A stretch of 64,000 nt of DNA from Parus major (GCF_001522545.3 NC_031799.1:43934981-43998980), one strand, 5' to 3'. Counted from the stretch's first letter, positions 1 through 12,019 are shown. Numbers and translations are program-made. The notes: generated by a model from the sequence alone, not told the origin.

Positions 1-2223
1 AGAAAAATCACAGGCACGCAAGGTAAAAAGCCTAGGTGATACTCTACTTAATTAAAAGTATGAGTTGGCAGAGGGAGGAGCACTTTCTTCTCACCCTATA
101 TCCATCTGAGCAAACATTCAATTTAGGCCAAACAGGTTCCCAGACTTGCAGAAAGCCTTATCTATTCAAAACACAGACAAACCAGTTTAAGTACTTCTAC
201 ATGAATGTTAAGCAAGCAATCTGGGAGGTTAAACCAGTTCTAAAGAGTAGCCCGCCTCTCTGGCATAATGGGAAATGACTGGCCCTCCCAGATGTGCATA
301 AACTATTATTAAGACTGCTCTACCCTCCTATCTAAATAAACGGTTTCCCAAGAATCACTATGGGACTTGAGAGAAAGCCGAGCAAAAAAAACATCTTCTT
401 TATACACAGTCAGTTTCACTGAGGGAAAAAAAAAAAAAAACACTTCACTGCCTCTTCTGCAAGTTTCATGTATGCTGGAATAAAGTAAAATCACCTTTCT
501 TCATTTTTTTTTAACTGAGTCTGTTTCAAAGACACATTCCTACATAAATTATGAAATTGTAAAAATAACCCATAATTTCATACATTTGTCTCAGAATCAA
601 GCTGACCCATTTGGAAGTTGTTTAAGATGATTTACTATTTCTGCTAAGCAAAAGAGATGCAGCTAGTCTCCTCATTAGCTCAGTATTTGAGAGGTGTAAA
701 GGAACCTGCGTGGACCATAACTACATACAGGACAAGGCTCCACTAGGTAAGTACAGCTTCAGGACTGCAGATTACAAAAATTACAAATTACTGAGCCTCT
801 CACTCACCTTTTCTTTGCCAATATTAACATACATCAACTTCCTCACTGGGCCTTCTCATTCCCCACATGTGAAAGAGGAAGTATAGAAAGCCAAAAGTAA
901 GACAAGGGGCCAACACTTGTCCATCACAAAGATAGAAAAGTTGGCAGAAGTGAAGGAAAGAGAAACAGGGTAACTTATTCCAGACCTACATGAAGCACTT
1001 CCCCAAAAACCTCTTCCCAAAAATTGTTGCCTTCTATACTTTCCAGGCCACTTGCTCATCTCTAACAATAAATTAATTTCCCTGCTCATCCTTTTGATTT
1101 TCATTGAGAAATCTAACCTGTTATTCCCCAGGAACTTACTCATCACCATCAGAGTTTCAGTCAGCTCATTCTTCATAAAAAAAATGTCTGAAAATTTCTG
1201 TTTCTATTTAATAACCAACTGTATTGCAGTTTCATATTCTAGGTATTTACTTGGCAATTTTGAGTAGAGAGGGGGGGAAAAAACCCAAACCAGCCCCAAA
1301 CCAAAATCCCGTGGTTTGAAACAAATGATCAATAATTCAGCTACTACACATAGACAGATTCCATGCCTGTGTTATAGTCCTTGCCCAGACTACAAGTAAT
1401 TGCAAACCCAGGTTTAATGTCCACTATATTTTGGGTGTTCTTTGAATGACACCATAACCTAAAGTCATTTGTGGAAAAAACTGCAAACATTAAAGTGGTG
1501 TAAAGTAATTTTTATCATAACAGCATAGAATGGTTGGGACAATAACCATTATTATCTGGAAAACCATTATTATTACTGGAAAAGAACTTTGAAAATCATC
1601 TGGTTCCAACCCCCTGTCATGAGCAGGGACACCTTCAGCTAGATCAGGTTGCTCAGAGCCCCATCCAACATGGTCATCACTTCCAGGGATAAATATATCA
1701 CCACCTAGGTTCATACTGTAAAATCCTCGACCTCATCGGTGAATTCTGTCTCTCGAGACTCAAGCACTGCTTAAAAACACCGAAAAACAAAAAGGCGGAA
1801 ATGCAAGCTTCTGGTAAGAAAGGCGGCCTTGCTGGTCAAAGTGACGGGCAGGTGCCAACAGCGGGGCACTGACATACCCACGGCACAGCAAGGACAAGGA
1901 CCAGAGCCACGGCCTGCAGCTAGCCCGCCCATTCCGGGCGCACCTGGGGGCGCACCCGCGCCAGCCCCCCCGGCCCTTTGTTTCCGCGCTGCAGGGACAG
2001 CGCTGAGGCGGAGCACGGCCCTGCCCGGGCACCTCCGGAGCGCCAAGATAAGACATAAACAAAGCAAGGCCGGGCCGCCGGGGCTCCGCCGACCCCGGCC
2101 CGGGCGCGGTACGGGCCGCGGGGCCTCTATCGCCGGAGCGGAGCCGAGGCGGGGCGGGAGGCGCCCGGCGCCGCGGCCCTGAAATGCGGCCCAGCGCGGT
2201 GCGGGCGGGCAGCGCGCACTCAC
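1..2223 (-). other. HOOK3: HOOK3 intron 1 (5' part)
   Basis: Sequence downstream, on the minus strand, of the HOOK3 exon 1 donor. It is AT-rich and I recognise no second HOOK3 exon, so the window ends inside intron 1. It contains a CR1 fragment at 1524-1680, a short A-rich run near 426-440, and a GC-rich promoter-proximal part from about 1890. The open frames at 309-494 and 856-1176 have no family resemblance. Confidence 0.75.
1524..1680 (-). repeat. CR1 LINE 3'-end fragment, reverse orientation
   Basis: Begins with the reverse form of the CR1 tail (catagaatggttggga) and runs through a diverged match to the phrase about aatcatctggttccaacccc, then the reverse of the GCTCTGAGCAACCTG block. Inside it the AACCATTATTAT segment is duplicated at about 1554-1582, which is not part of normal CR1. 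Truncated, no coding potential. Confidence 0.75.
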
Positions 2224-2280
2224 CCAGGTGAGCAGGCTCTCGCCGAGCTCGGCGCGCTCCAGGCTCTCCACGTTGAACAT
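2224..2280 (-). CDS. HOOK3: HOOK3 exon 1 (N-terminal 19 codons)
   Basis: Encodes a cytoplasmic dynein activating adaptor that links cargo and microtubules. Only the first exon is present. The 19 residues start MFNVESLERAELGESLLTW, nearly identical to the start of human HOOK3 (N for S at position 3, G for C at position 13). The exon ends in TGG followed by the donor GTGAGTG, phase 0, the same exon boundary as in human. These residues are the start of the N-terminal Hook (calponin-homology-like) domain that binds dynein light intermediate chain. The rest of the gene lies left of the window. The start sits in a CpG island shared with RNF170. HOOK1 and HOOK2 differ more at these positions, so HOOK3 is favoured, and the RNF170 neighbour confirms it. 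Confidence 0.93.
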
Positions 2281-2508
2281 GGCGGGGCGGCGGGGCTGCG
2301 GGGCCGCGGCCGGGTCGGTACCACCGGTCGCGCCCCGCCCCGTCCCGGGCCGGACGGTGGCGCCGACACGTCACCGCGCCCTAACGGACCGGCCGCCCGC
2401 GCCTGCGCCCGGCGGCCGCGGGGCGGGGCGCGGCGGGTACGCGACGCGACCCGGCGCCGTCGGGGGGACGGGGCGGGGCCGCGAGGCCGGCGGCGAGCGG
2501 CGGCTGAG
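2279..2508 (+). other. RNF170: Candidate RNF170 first exon (5' UTR, possibly coding)
   Basis: The CpG island has a donor-like site on the plus strand, GCTGAG followed by gtacag, with the exon edge at 2508. Vertebrate RNF170 has an untranslated first exon in this position, so this is a reasonable 5' exon. Its true left edge is unknown. The frame starting at the ATG at 2279-2281 stays open to 2508 and ends in phase 2, which fits the candidate exon at 5174. An open frame means little in sequence this rich in GC. Confidence 0.3.
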
Positions 2509-2689
2509 GTACAGCGGGGGGACGGGCGGGGCCGGACCGGGCTGTCCGCCCCTCACAGCTGGCCGAGGGGGCGCTGGGGAGGGTGAGGGAGATGCGAAAC
2601 CCACCCCCCCCTTGCACGCCCGCCGAGGCACCTCGTACGCTGCCGGGCCCTCGGATAGGAGGGATCTGCAGCCCTTCTCCCGGCTCCAT

Positions 2690-2706
2690 GTGTGTGTGTG
2701 TGTGTA
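2690..2706. repeat. (TG)n microsatellite
   Basis: A short TG run just downstream of the CpG island. No function apparent. Confidence 0.9.
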
Positions 2707-2825
2707 TCTTGGGGCGGAGGAGCTGGTTAGGAGTGTGTCCGGCAGGGCTGGGAGCGTGGGTTTGTGAGGATAGTGTACCACAGGCGTTATCAATGTTGGT
2801 GTGTAATGTGTCTCGGCTTCTGGAT

Positions 2826-3060
2826 GGAGTAGTCCCTTCAAGGTTTTTTTCTCTTTTTGGAGTAGAAAATGACCTTTCACCCACAGAAGTTCTTCTGTTT
2901 GTGAAAGGAGCAGCAACTACAAGGTTTTGCCCCTTCTGGAGTAGGAAATGACACTGCACCCACAGACATATCGTAGTATGACAGACTGTCTTAGTATCTA
3001 TTGTGGTTTGGCTTGTGTATGGAGCAGCCTTGACGACGTTCTCCTCTGTTTTTGGAGAAG
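2826..3060 (+). repeat. Three-copy degenerate tandem repeat
   Basis: Three imperfect copies begin with GGAG(T/C)AG at 2826, 2907 and 3021. Each carries a later TGGAGTAG or TGGAGAAG block; the first two also share AAATGAC and CACCCACAGA. Spacings are 81 and 114 bases. It lies in the presumed first intron of RNF170. I do not recognise the family. Confidence 0.6.
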
Positions 3061-3199
3061 ACAGTGGCGTTAGCTTACTTTCAACAAAGCTCTGCTGTGG
3101 TAAATTTAATGAAAAGGGAACCTACCAGTATCTGAAGGGAGACCCCCTTCTTCAGGACTTCAGGAAAGTCAGAGAGACACTTGTCATTAGGAACTGTAG

Positions 3200-3475
3200 T
3201 GACAAGGAGCAGTGGGTTCAAACTTAAAGAAAATAAATTTAGGCTAGATCCAAGAAGGATCCAGGAAGGAATTTTCTACTGTCAGGGGCGTTGAAATGCT
3301 GGAACAAGTTGTCCAAGGAGGTTGTGGATGCCCCAGCCCTGGCACTGTTCAAAACCAGTTTGGATAAGACTTGAGCAACCTGGTCTAGTGAGAGGTGTTC
3401 CTGTCCGTGGTGTGGGGATGTTGGGACTGAATGATCTTTTAGGTTCTTTCCAGTCTCTTTAACATTCTATGATTC
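3200..3475 (+). repeat. CR1 LINE 3'-end fragment
   Basis: Recognisable CR1 3' sequence: a diverged attcttcactgt-like block, then gttgtggatgccccagccctgg, ttgagcaacctggtctagtg, gatcttttaggttc and an ending attctatgattc. Forward orientation, 5'-truncated. Confidence 0.8.
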
Positions 3476-3523
3476 AGTAAGTTACTTGGTTAGCGCTAGC
3501 TGCAAGTGGTGACTAGGAAGACG

Positions 3524-3715
3524 GGTGATTAGATATTGGAATGGGCTGCCCAGGGAAGTGGTGGAGTCACCATCCCAATGGGTGTTCAAGGAAAGACTGG
3601 ACATGACATTTGGTGTCATGGTGTGGTTGACAGGGTGGTGTTCAGTCTTAGATTGGACTTGACGATCTCAGTGGTCTTTTCCTGCCTGATTGTTTTGTGT
3701 GATTCCTCAGTTGAT
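3524..3715 (+). repeat. Second CR1 3'-end fragment of a different subfamily
   Basis: Starts ttagatattggaatgggctgcccagggaagtggtggagtcac and continues to ttggacttgacgatctcagtggtcttttcctgcc, the CR1 subfamily ending with a short TTGACAGGGT block. It lies 50 bases after the previous CR1 copy in the same orientation, so these are two separate insertions. Confidence 0.7.
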
Positions 3716-5173
3716 TCAATTAATTTTTTATCTCAAAGACATGGCATCTGTCTGTGGCCAGAATGCCCCTGCATCCTTGCTGTGCCCCAGCCAGAGGAAC
3801 TATCCATCATGCTGCAAATGGGTCACCTGAGGAATTCAAGTAACTCTTTCTTAGTAGTGTGTTGGATTTTGGACTGTTTGAAGTTTGCAATGAGAATGTG
3901 TGGCATTATGATAAGTTCTGCAGTTCCCTATCAGTTAACAGCGGACCTGATGCAGCAGCATGGAGTAGGCAGGCACAGGGCACTGATAACAGTGGAGGGC
4001 TGTATAAACAGGAGGGGTCACAGGTGCGGAAACTGTCGCTATTTTCCTTGTTTTCTCTGAGTTTTTCCATTTAATAAATTAGGTGTAAATTAGGTAATAA
4101 ATTTGAGTGCTCCCTTTATGTCAGCTTCTTTTGAATTGAAGAGTATTGTAGAAGCTATGAAAGTTTCCAAGTTTTCCCAAGGAAGTACTTTCTCGCTGAT
4201 CTCATTGTATAATCTTCAGCATAAGTTATAAATCAAATCTGTCTTCATTTGAAGCTAACTTTTAGTTTCAGAATGAATTTAAAGTCTTAGAAAGCTGCAC
4301 AAGTACCAGCTTTCCATTCCAAGTTTTAATGTGTGCTTTAAGCAACATCCTTGGTGCTTTTGACAAACTATGCTTTCACAGTTACATTGCATTGCTTAAG
4401 TATTGTTTAAGTATTGTTTATTGTTAATTTACTTCTGTCATATCTTCCTCTATCTCATTTCCCACTCTTCTTTGCCTGTTGCCATGAGGTGTACACATGA
4501 GGTGTAGCCTGTATTTCGTTGATGCAAATAAACACAGTAATGCTTTTTGTCTTGCTATCTATTTTAGACATGAGGTTGTGTATGGAAGTAGCGCTTTCTA
4601 CAGTAAGCAATTCTTGGGCACCTTAGCTAAGAGAGATCTGAAGCCTACTCATGCTTAGCTAAAGTATTACCATATTTTAGTAAACATTATTATAATGAAG
4701 TGACAGTATTTTCTTTTTCTTCCTGTCTGACCAGGAATGTCAGGTATCCAGGCTGAAGGCATTAGCAGGCTCTTTCTCATGCTCCTGTCTGCATATGAAT
4801 TCAGTTGCACCCTCTGGTTTGTTTAGAACTCTATACCTTTCAGTATGTTATGGCGTTATGAAGTGGTGGAAGACTTTGTTGGGAATTGTTTTACACAACT
4901 CATACATCGCCCAGGCAGATATTCAGAACAGTAATGCTAAACAGGCCATTGAATTTGTCTTTCTGCTTCAAGCCATCCACATGCATTTGGGCTCAGGAGA
5001 AAAATTATTTGAGACATTTTATTTTCCCAGTAGAATGGTATATTAATTTTGGATTATTTTTCCTCACAGCCTCCTGCTGTTTGCAGCTGCATTGCTTTTA
5101 ACTTGCAAAACATGATTCTTTCAGCAAAAGTAGAATATCTACTTTCTTTTTTCTTCTTTTTTTTTCTCTTTAG
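3716..5173 (+). other. RNF170 5' intronic sequence, nothing recognised
   Basis: AT-rich sequence with no exon I can support. The open frames at 3859-4074 and 4795-5046 have no splice signals that join them sensibly to RNF170. Confidence 0.5.
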
Positions 5174-5315
5174 GAAAAAATGTGCCTCAGAGATTGCTGA
5201 CCTCAGACCTTGCAGAAACCTGCTTTATCAGGCAAGTGCCAAAATTGGTCAGTTCATAAGATATGCTCAACAAAATCATTATTTACCTGCTGAAATTGCC
5301 CTCTTCTCTCTCTTG
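5174..5315 (+). CDS. Candidate coding exon upstream of RNF170 (unproven)
   Basis: A pyrimidine-rich tract and ttag acceptor precede 5174, and the donor TTG followed by gtgaga comes after 5315. One frame is open throughout and encodes 47 residues, including EIADLRPCRNLLYQ and FIRYAQQNHYLPAEIAL, which look like real protein rather than intron translation. It starts in phase 2 and ends in phase 0, compatible with the possible exon ending at 2508 and the one starting at 7256. I recognise no family. Canonical vertebrate RNF170 begins downstream, so this could be an alternative N-terminal exon, a separate small gene, or a chance open frame. Confidence 0.3.
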
Positions 5316-7255
5316 GTGAGACTGTTCAGGCCTTTTCCATTCTCTTTTGCAAAGAGTATGCATACACTTAAATGTAGTCAGCACAGTCCTGAAAGCAAAG
5401 GTAGTTCATGGTAACCATATAACTGAATATTATACAGATGAGTTTGGCTGTATTTCTTGTACCAGCTGAACTGATTTGTAAACCCAAAGTTGATGCAAAT
5501 TCATAATAATGATGCATTAACAGGCTGCATGAAATTCTAGTAGGATAATCCCAAATCAGTTTTTAACAGCCTTGTTACAGAAGATACCAATTTATATGTT
5601 GCAATATTAGATTTATTTTTTTTTTAGTTTCCATTAGTAAGTGTGCCCTTTGGATTTTCTGCTACTGATTTTAATAATATAGGAAGATAATTAATACTAG
5701 AGATTGTTGTGTGTGGTGCTTTATTCAAATAAGACTGTGCTCACAAAAATGAAAAGCTAATAAATCCTGTTTCCTCAGAAACACTTTTTCTAAGTACTCC
5801 GTCAATCATTTCCATTATTTCTGTTTCATAATGTTATATTTGACTAAATCCCTTCTTCAAAGTCCAACTTTAGTACACTAAGGAACCTGGATAAAATGTT
5901 TCACCTCAGAATTTAGCTGATTTAGAATTTAGGCTAGTAAACTTCCATTGTTCATCATGTGTAATTCGTGCCTGCTGTTGTTAATTGTTTCTGAATGCAG
6001 TCTGGGCATATCTTTGGACTCTTAAAGAAAGAGAGCATACATAACTATAGGATCCACTTTGCTGATTCAAATCTATTCACAAAGTCCCATTATCAGCCAC
6101 AGAGAGGGGCCATGACCTGCTACTACCCTTAAGCAGGAAGTAATTAGATAGCTTCTAATGAGACAGGTCTCAATTTTTGCCCCACATATAAGAATTTGTT
6201 TTTATTTTAGGAAATTTTGCCTGTTTTTCTCTTAAATGAAATATACTAAATTTAGGCCTATAAATATTGCAGTATAACCTAATATATCTTCAGAGGGAGG
6301 ATTCCTGAATAAATATGTTCTGTTTTAATACGCTTAAATTCTTAGAAGTTGCTTTATGTTATCTAAAATAGGCCAGTCTTATTAGAAAGCTTTTGATACA
6401 AATGAAACCAATATATTGTTTGTTTCTATTATGTGGGAGAAAATTCTGAGGGGTTAAAGCCTTCTTGTTCTTAAGAAAGTGTGACCTGTGGTACTTGACA
6501 AGTTGGAGATGAATTCGCTTATCCTGGAAAGGACAGAACCTCTACAAATTAAACAGCTTTTTCAAAGGGCGGGGCAATATTTTTGCTAATAAAAAGTGAA
6601 AGGAGTCATGGGTTCTGGCTTGCACACTGGCCCACCATCACTATCTTAACTTTATAAATTTTTTCAAGAACTGATGGTGGCTGCCAGTGCTGCATCAAGA
6701 TGAAAACACTCAAAACTGAAATAAATGAAAATGCAAAACTCCATTTTTCTCATCCAGTTCACTCCCAGCCCATCCCATAAAGGACACTTTGTTATCCAAA
6801 TTATCTTTCAGATGTTGAACACATTGTATCCTGCTCACAAAGTTAATACAGTAAGGTTAATAACTTGTATATCACATCATTATTGCTTGTATATTACCTC
6901 ATTGTTTACTTCTCAGATATCAAGAGAATCTCGTATTTCTTTTTCACTGTGCTTGCACATTCCTTTGGTAATGGGTAAAAGGACTCTATTGAGAGCATAT
7001 TATCATATGGCATTTCCCTGATAAGCTCAGAAAACTTCAAATAGTTCAGAAAACTATGGGGAGAATTCTGACTTTGGACAGCTGACAGCTGTTTAACACA
7101 TCATGGTAAAGAATGGGTTGTTTTCCATGTCTTTATGAGTCATGGCATAGGGTATTGTAGCTGTCAACACTGAAAGTCCTAATACTTTTCAGATCTGAAA
7201 AATTAAGAAATAGTACATCCACACTAGTGTATATCTTCATTTTCTCGCACTTCAG
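5316..7255 (+). other. Intronic sequence, nothing recognised
   Basis: AT-rich. The open frame at 6725-7021 has no convincing splice context and no recognised motif. Confidence 0.5.
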
Positions 7256-7389
7256 TGTGATCTGTATGAATTTCCAAGAATAGAAGCCATGGTGCTTGCA
7301 GTATTGCTCACTGTAGTTCTACTTTTTTGCTTAAATCTGCATGCATTGTTCATACATAACCACAGAGGGAAGAATGTAACTTTTAAAAG
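7256..7389 (+). CDS. Candidate alternative RNF170 N-terminal exon with membrane segment (unproven)
   Basis: Acceptor ctcgcacttcag is followed by an exon open throughout and a strong donor, AAAAG then gtatgt. It encodes CDLYEFPRIEA, then a Met in a good initiation context (GAAGCCATGG, ATG at 7289-7291), a hydrophobic stretch VLAVLLTVVLLFCLNLHALF, and a basic tail HNHRGKNVTFK. It ends in phase 2; joined to position 12020 it reads R-A-V and enters the RNF170 start methionine in frame. Translation from 7289 would add about 37 residues, with a likely signal anchor, in front of normal RNF170. I know of no such isoform. The alternative is a chance frame inside a 5' intron. Confidence 0.35.
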
Positions 7390-10300
7390 GTATGTAGATT
7401 CTTGTTTGAAATGTAAAAAAAATAAAAATAAAAATTAGTGTTACTTTGTCAGCAATCACTCTAAGAAAAACTGATAATAAACTAGGTGATTTTCTGTACA
7501 GATGATTAATTACTGACAGATTTACAAATAAAACTGCATGATTTTACAAAAGTAGATTGCATTCTTTTCTATTGTGAAACCTTTTCTGGACAATTTACTC
7601 TGAGGTTGTTTATACTGTCTAGCCGTCAAGAGCCCTCATGGAGATAAACCTGATCCCAGTCTACTGGGATGCAATGTCAAGCTGTAATGTAGCTAGCCCA
7701 AATGGAATGGAGAAGTAACTCCTTGTCTTTTTCCCTTTTTCTGTGTTATTTTACTTGAAGCAAGTGCCGGTAATCTGAAGATAAGATGAAGTAAAGCTGG
7801 AATTTAAGATTTGAGCTTTGGTGTTGTTGTTTTTAATGTAGGAAAAAGGCCCAGCATTTTTGTCAGTTTTTAAAAGTTTGCAATTGATGTTTTTAACATT
7901 CTGGAGTTAATTGTATAAGTTGTATAATTGATGTGAGTATTATTAGATATTGCTTCATTTTCATCCTCTCATTGGAAAACAAGGTGAAGTTATGCTTGCA
8001 TTTAAGAAAGTCATCCTTGTGAAATGGCTAAAAAGAGAGAAATTCTTAAGTATAAACAGAAATCGTGTATCAGAATTTAATCTATTTTCAAATACCACCT
8101 TTTTCTCCTCAAGTAATCTTATACAGTTGTTACTTTTCTCAGAGCTAGTGTGAAAGCATATGAATATGAAAGAATAGAAACAGAGCAATAAAAAAATTAA
8201 AACCTTCTTTGCAATTATAAAAATAAACAATGTAACATAAGCCTACAAAAAAGAAAAAAAAAACTTTAAAGTAATTTAATGTCTGAAAGGCCTGTGATGT
8301 AGAACCCAGTTCTGAAAATAATTGTATGAGGAAAAGGTTGATAAAATGCTGTCATTTTTTCATAACCAGACAAATAATCAATGGATGGGATTTAGTATGA
8401 ACCAGACTTAACTTGCTGATTGATTTAATTGATTTATTTCCATCAAATTATTAACAGTGACTATTTTAGGAGTGATAAAGTGTGTGAGTGATTTTATGTG
8501 ATAAAGTCTGGTTCTGGAAGTCTTCTCTGACACACACTTGGCCTTAATCAAGGCTGGCTGCCTCTAAAGACTGAGTCTTCATTACATTTTTAAATCTCCT
8601 ATAGCTTGCTTCTTAGTTGCACCCTCTGAAAGAGCAACACTTGCTAAACACATGCACTGTGAGGTGAGATTTCTTAGAAGCTATTTTTAGTTATCTAGCC
8701 TGTCATACGTTCAAACCAGTGCAGATCATTCTTTGGCTGTTGTGGTTGCACTTGAAGAAACATGAACTGCAAGCCTCCAGTTCTGGGTATTTTGTTTGAA
8801 AACATTCAAGATAGCCTTGAAATCAGAAAATTCCTTCCTCCTTCAGTCAGGCATTTTTTCTACTACTGTATTTTAACATTTTCCTTGTAGATTGCTTTTT
8901 TTAACATGCTATCTCAGAGATAAGAGAAGGAGGAGGAGATTGTCACTGTCTCTACTGAGGCATGAATTCAGAGAAAGTATATATTGGTTCTTTTGAAGTG
9001 ATACCCTTCTGTTTTGTAGTATGTAGTCTACACAAGTCTTGTCAGCTCTCCTGTGCAGTGATCTTATTCAGAAAAAGTGCTGGGAGTAACAAGAAAAATA
9101 TACACAGCACTTGTCGGCTGTCCAGAAACAGCAAGTAAATTAAAACATGAACAACACAGGCATTAGACACTGATAGTTTGTCTTCTCTAGAATTCAGTAG
9201 CAGTAGCAGCTGGAAGTGCGTCTGAGGCAGGTATTTCACTCCCCCTCTATATGGTCTTTGCAGTATTGATACATAAGTGAAGACAAAGGTGAAATAAGTG
9301 AAGTCTCAGGGTGTTTATGCAGAGAGAAAGGCTGTGCAATAATTTCTCTTGGGCACTATTCTTATGTCAAAAAGGTTATTGGGAAAATCATATATGTTTC
9401 AAAATGAAGGACTGATGTAGGTATAAGTAACTGGCATTATGTGCAAGAAGGAAGAGAAGGTGAGGATTTGTGTATTTCGTTTTCATGTTCTGATGCTAAC
9501 TTTGGCACCTTAGTCTGGTATTTCAAGAAAGGTGGGTGAGCATTTCAAGAAATGAAGGCAAGTAGATGCAGTGAGTGCTATTAATGGTAGGCAGATAAGA
9601 ATTTAGAGTGTTGTTGCAAGGAACATGCAGAGTGGGAAAAGCTGGAGTAGACGTCTTGAAGGCTGTTCTGGGAAACCTTTTTAAACTGGTGTGACATTGG
9701 TAATTCATGTGTTTTCAAAGTGCATCAAGCAAGCAGTGACAGAGGAAGTTCAGGCATTAGTGTAAGTAACATTTGCCTTCCAAAGGTGCAGTTAAATCAT
9801 CTGTATGTTTCTGACACAATATGTATTTCTGGAAAAAAAACACAAAACTCTGTGTAATAGTTACTGGGATGTAGTTGTCTTTGGCATGTTGGTATAGTCT
9901 AGCAGAACTTATCTGGAACAATGGAGGAATTATACCAGTTCCTTGGCATTTACTTCTGATTTTGTTCTGGGTGGTCAACCCAGAAAAAAAGTGGGGTAGA
10001 GTAAAAATTAGTTGATTGATAGTGATACTTAAGGAGGAAAAATATAGGAATTGAAGATATCAGCTTGCACAGTTGTGGAAAATGGCTGTCTCATAATTAT
10101 ACAGTGTAAGAGAGAAGCTTCTTCAGGACTGGATATGCAAAGAAATTAAATATACAAGCAGTTAATGTTGAGCTAGGGAGGCATCACAGCACAGCCACCA
10201 GTTCAGATCCTCAGCACCAGGGAACCACTGCTCCAAAAAATTTCACATCTTAACCTCTTTAGCTTTAGGAATGTAATTGTTTAAATAGCTATGCAGAGAA

Positions 10301-12019
10301 ATGCTTCAACTCCTTTTGTAGGCCTATGTTCCTATGTAAGATCTTTCCACAAAGATCTGGTCTTTTATTCATTAGTATGTATGAAACGTGTAAACATTGA
10401 CCTACTTTAAACATGCCTGTTTATGAGTCATTGGTGTTCCACCTTTGAAAGGAGTTACTCTTTCCAAATACTGGGACATAGTTGCTTGTTGAAAGCTATA
10501 ATTAGCAAAAAATTGACAATAGTTACATAAATAATAGTCTCAGTTCAGATTGGTGCACTTAGGATAACTTAGTTTATTGTTTCCCTTCATATGTGCTTCA
10601 TTATTCCATTTTAGTTTTCACAGTGAAAGCCCAAAAATATGACAATAATTAATGAAATCTTCCCTTGTTCTCCATGAGTTTGCTCTGCTCTTATGGTACT
10701 TAATTATACTACTTACACTTTTTATCAATACTCTTAGAATGTATCAGCTTCTCTTGTATTGCTGCTACAGAAGGCAGCTCCCACAAATGTAAGGAAGCTT
10801 GAAAAAAGCTCCACTGCTTATACTAGAAAAAATGTGGAGGGTGAGAGTATCTGTCCTAGGGAAAAGATGATGCTTTTTTATTAGCAGTAGACCCGACATG
10901 CTGAAATGTTGCCAGGGTAGTCATTACAGGTATCCACTAAAATCATCATGACTTGTATTCCATTTCAGTTTTGCAATTAATTCAGGGCCAGAGGGTGTTT
11001 GGTGATATTTGCTAGACAGCGAGGTTTAAATTAAAAATGACACATGAGCTGTGAAGTGCAGTGAAACACAGATGAAGGCTTGCAAGCTGGACTAAGAAAC
11101 AGAGGAAAAGATACCAGTCTTACCTGCCTTCAGAAACCAATACTGGGATTTTATGTTAGCTTCATGGAAAATACTTCAATTGGGTATGGACAGAGCTTCA
11201 GTATGACTTTTCGTGTCATTTGGCAGAGTTAGCTTCACCTTTCTGATTTCATGACATAGTTCATTTCACTTCCTGATTGCAACAGCAGTGATTCAGCAGT
11301 GGGTTGGAAACTACTTTATTTTGCATGTCTCCACCTGTAGGTTAGTGCTGTAAGTTAATATATGTTAGCCTTAGTCACTGATGGCTAAAAATGCGAAACA
11401 AGTATAAAACAAGTGAGTCTAACTAAGGAAGCCTGATAGTACTGTTTTTCTTTCAAGTTTTCCCCATGTTTCTAGCTAAAGGTTGGTAATGCACAGAAAA
11501 CACAAATTAAGTTTAAAATGTATTGGGTGGTTCCAGTGTATCCAAATGAGCATTTAACACTAAAACCAAAATGCCCTAGCTTTTTCTTTCACATAAGTGG
11601 TGAAAGTTAAATTTCTGTGTTTGCTTAGCCTACCAGGAATGATGTGGTGTGTAATAGCTATAATTCTTGATAATGCAGAGTTGTGAAATTTTTTTTCAGT
11701 AAACTGTTCTTAGAATATGGCCAGTTCCATAAAGACCTATTCCTATGCCATTTATCTCATAAAAGTTTCCAGGTAAACTATGTTGTTTTTTTTTTTACAA
11801 TCATAAGACAGCAATTTAAAATTTGTTTTCTACTGCGTAAGACCTCTACAGCAAGCTCAGTGTTTGGTAAAAATGGATACATTCCTTCTTTTTATACTAC
11901 TCTTTTCTCCCAACAATGACTATTCTGTTTACATATTGTTGGTAATTGTGTTAAAAATGTCTGTGTTCATATGTTTTAATATATGTATATATATATATAT
12001 ATTTCTTTTTGCATTTTAG
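7390..12019 (+). other. RNF170 5' intron
   Basis: AT-rich intron with no recognised gene. An (AT)n tract at about 11984-12001 sits just before the pyrimidine tract of the next acceptor. No complete transposon is recognised. Confidence 0.6.

Larger units (their letters stand above)
1890..2620. promoter_or_regulatory. CpG island, divergent HOOK3/RNF170 promoter
   Basis: Dense CpG and many GC boxes, in sharp contrast to the AT-rich flanks. HOOK3 exon 1 is read leftwards from 2280. The nearest gene to the right on the plus strand is RNF170, so the island most likely drives both, as the HOOK3 and RNF170 starts are also head to head in mammals. A CACGTCA element (E-box/CRE-like, TGACGTG on the minus strand) lies at 2367-2373. 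Transcription starts are not fixed by the sequence alone. Confidence 0.8.

Noticed and set aside
1760..2959. Open frames of 120-204 residues at the HOOK3/RNF170 promoter
   Set aside because: GC-rich shadows; only the 19 HOOK3 residues ending at the donor at 2223 are supported.
3536..4060. 174-residue open frame
   Set aside because: Its first third is CR1 tail sequence and the rest has no recognisable motif or exon structure.
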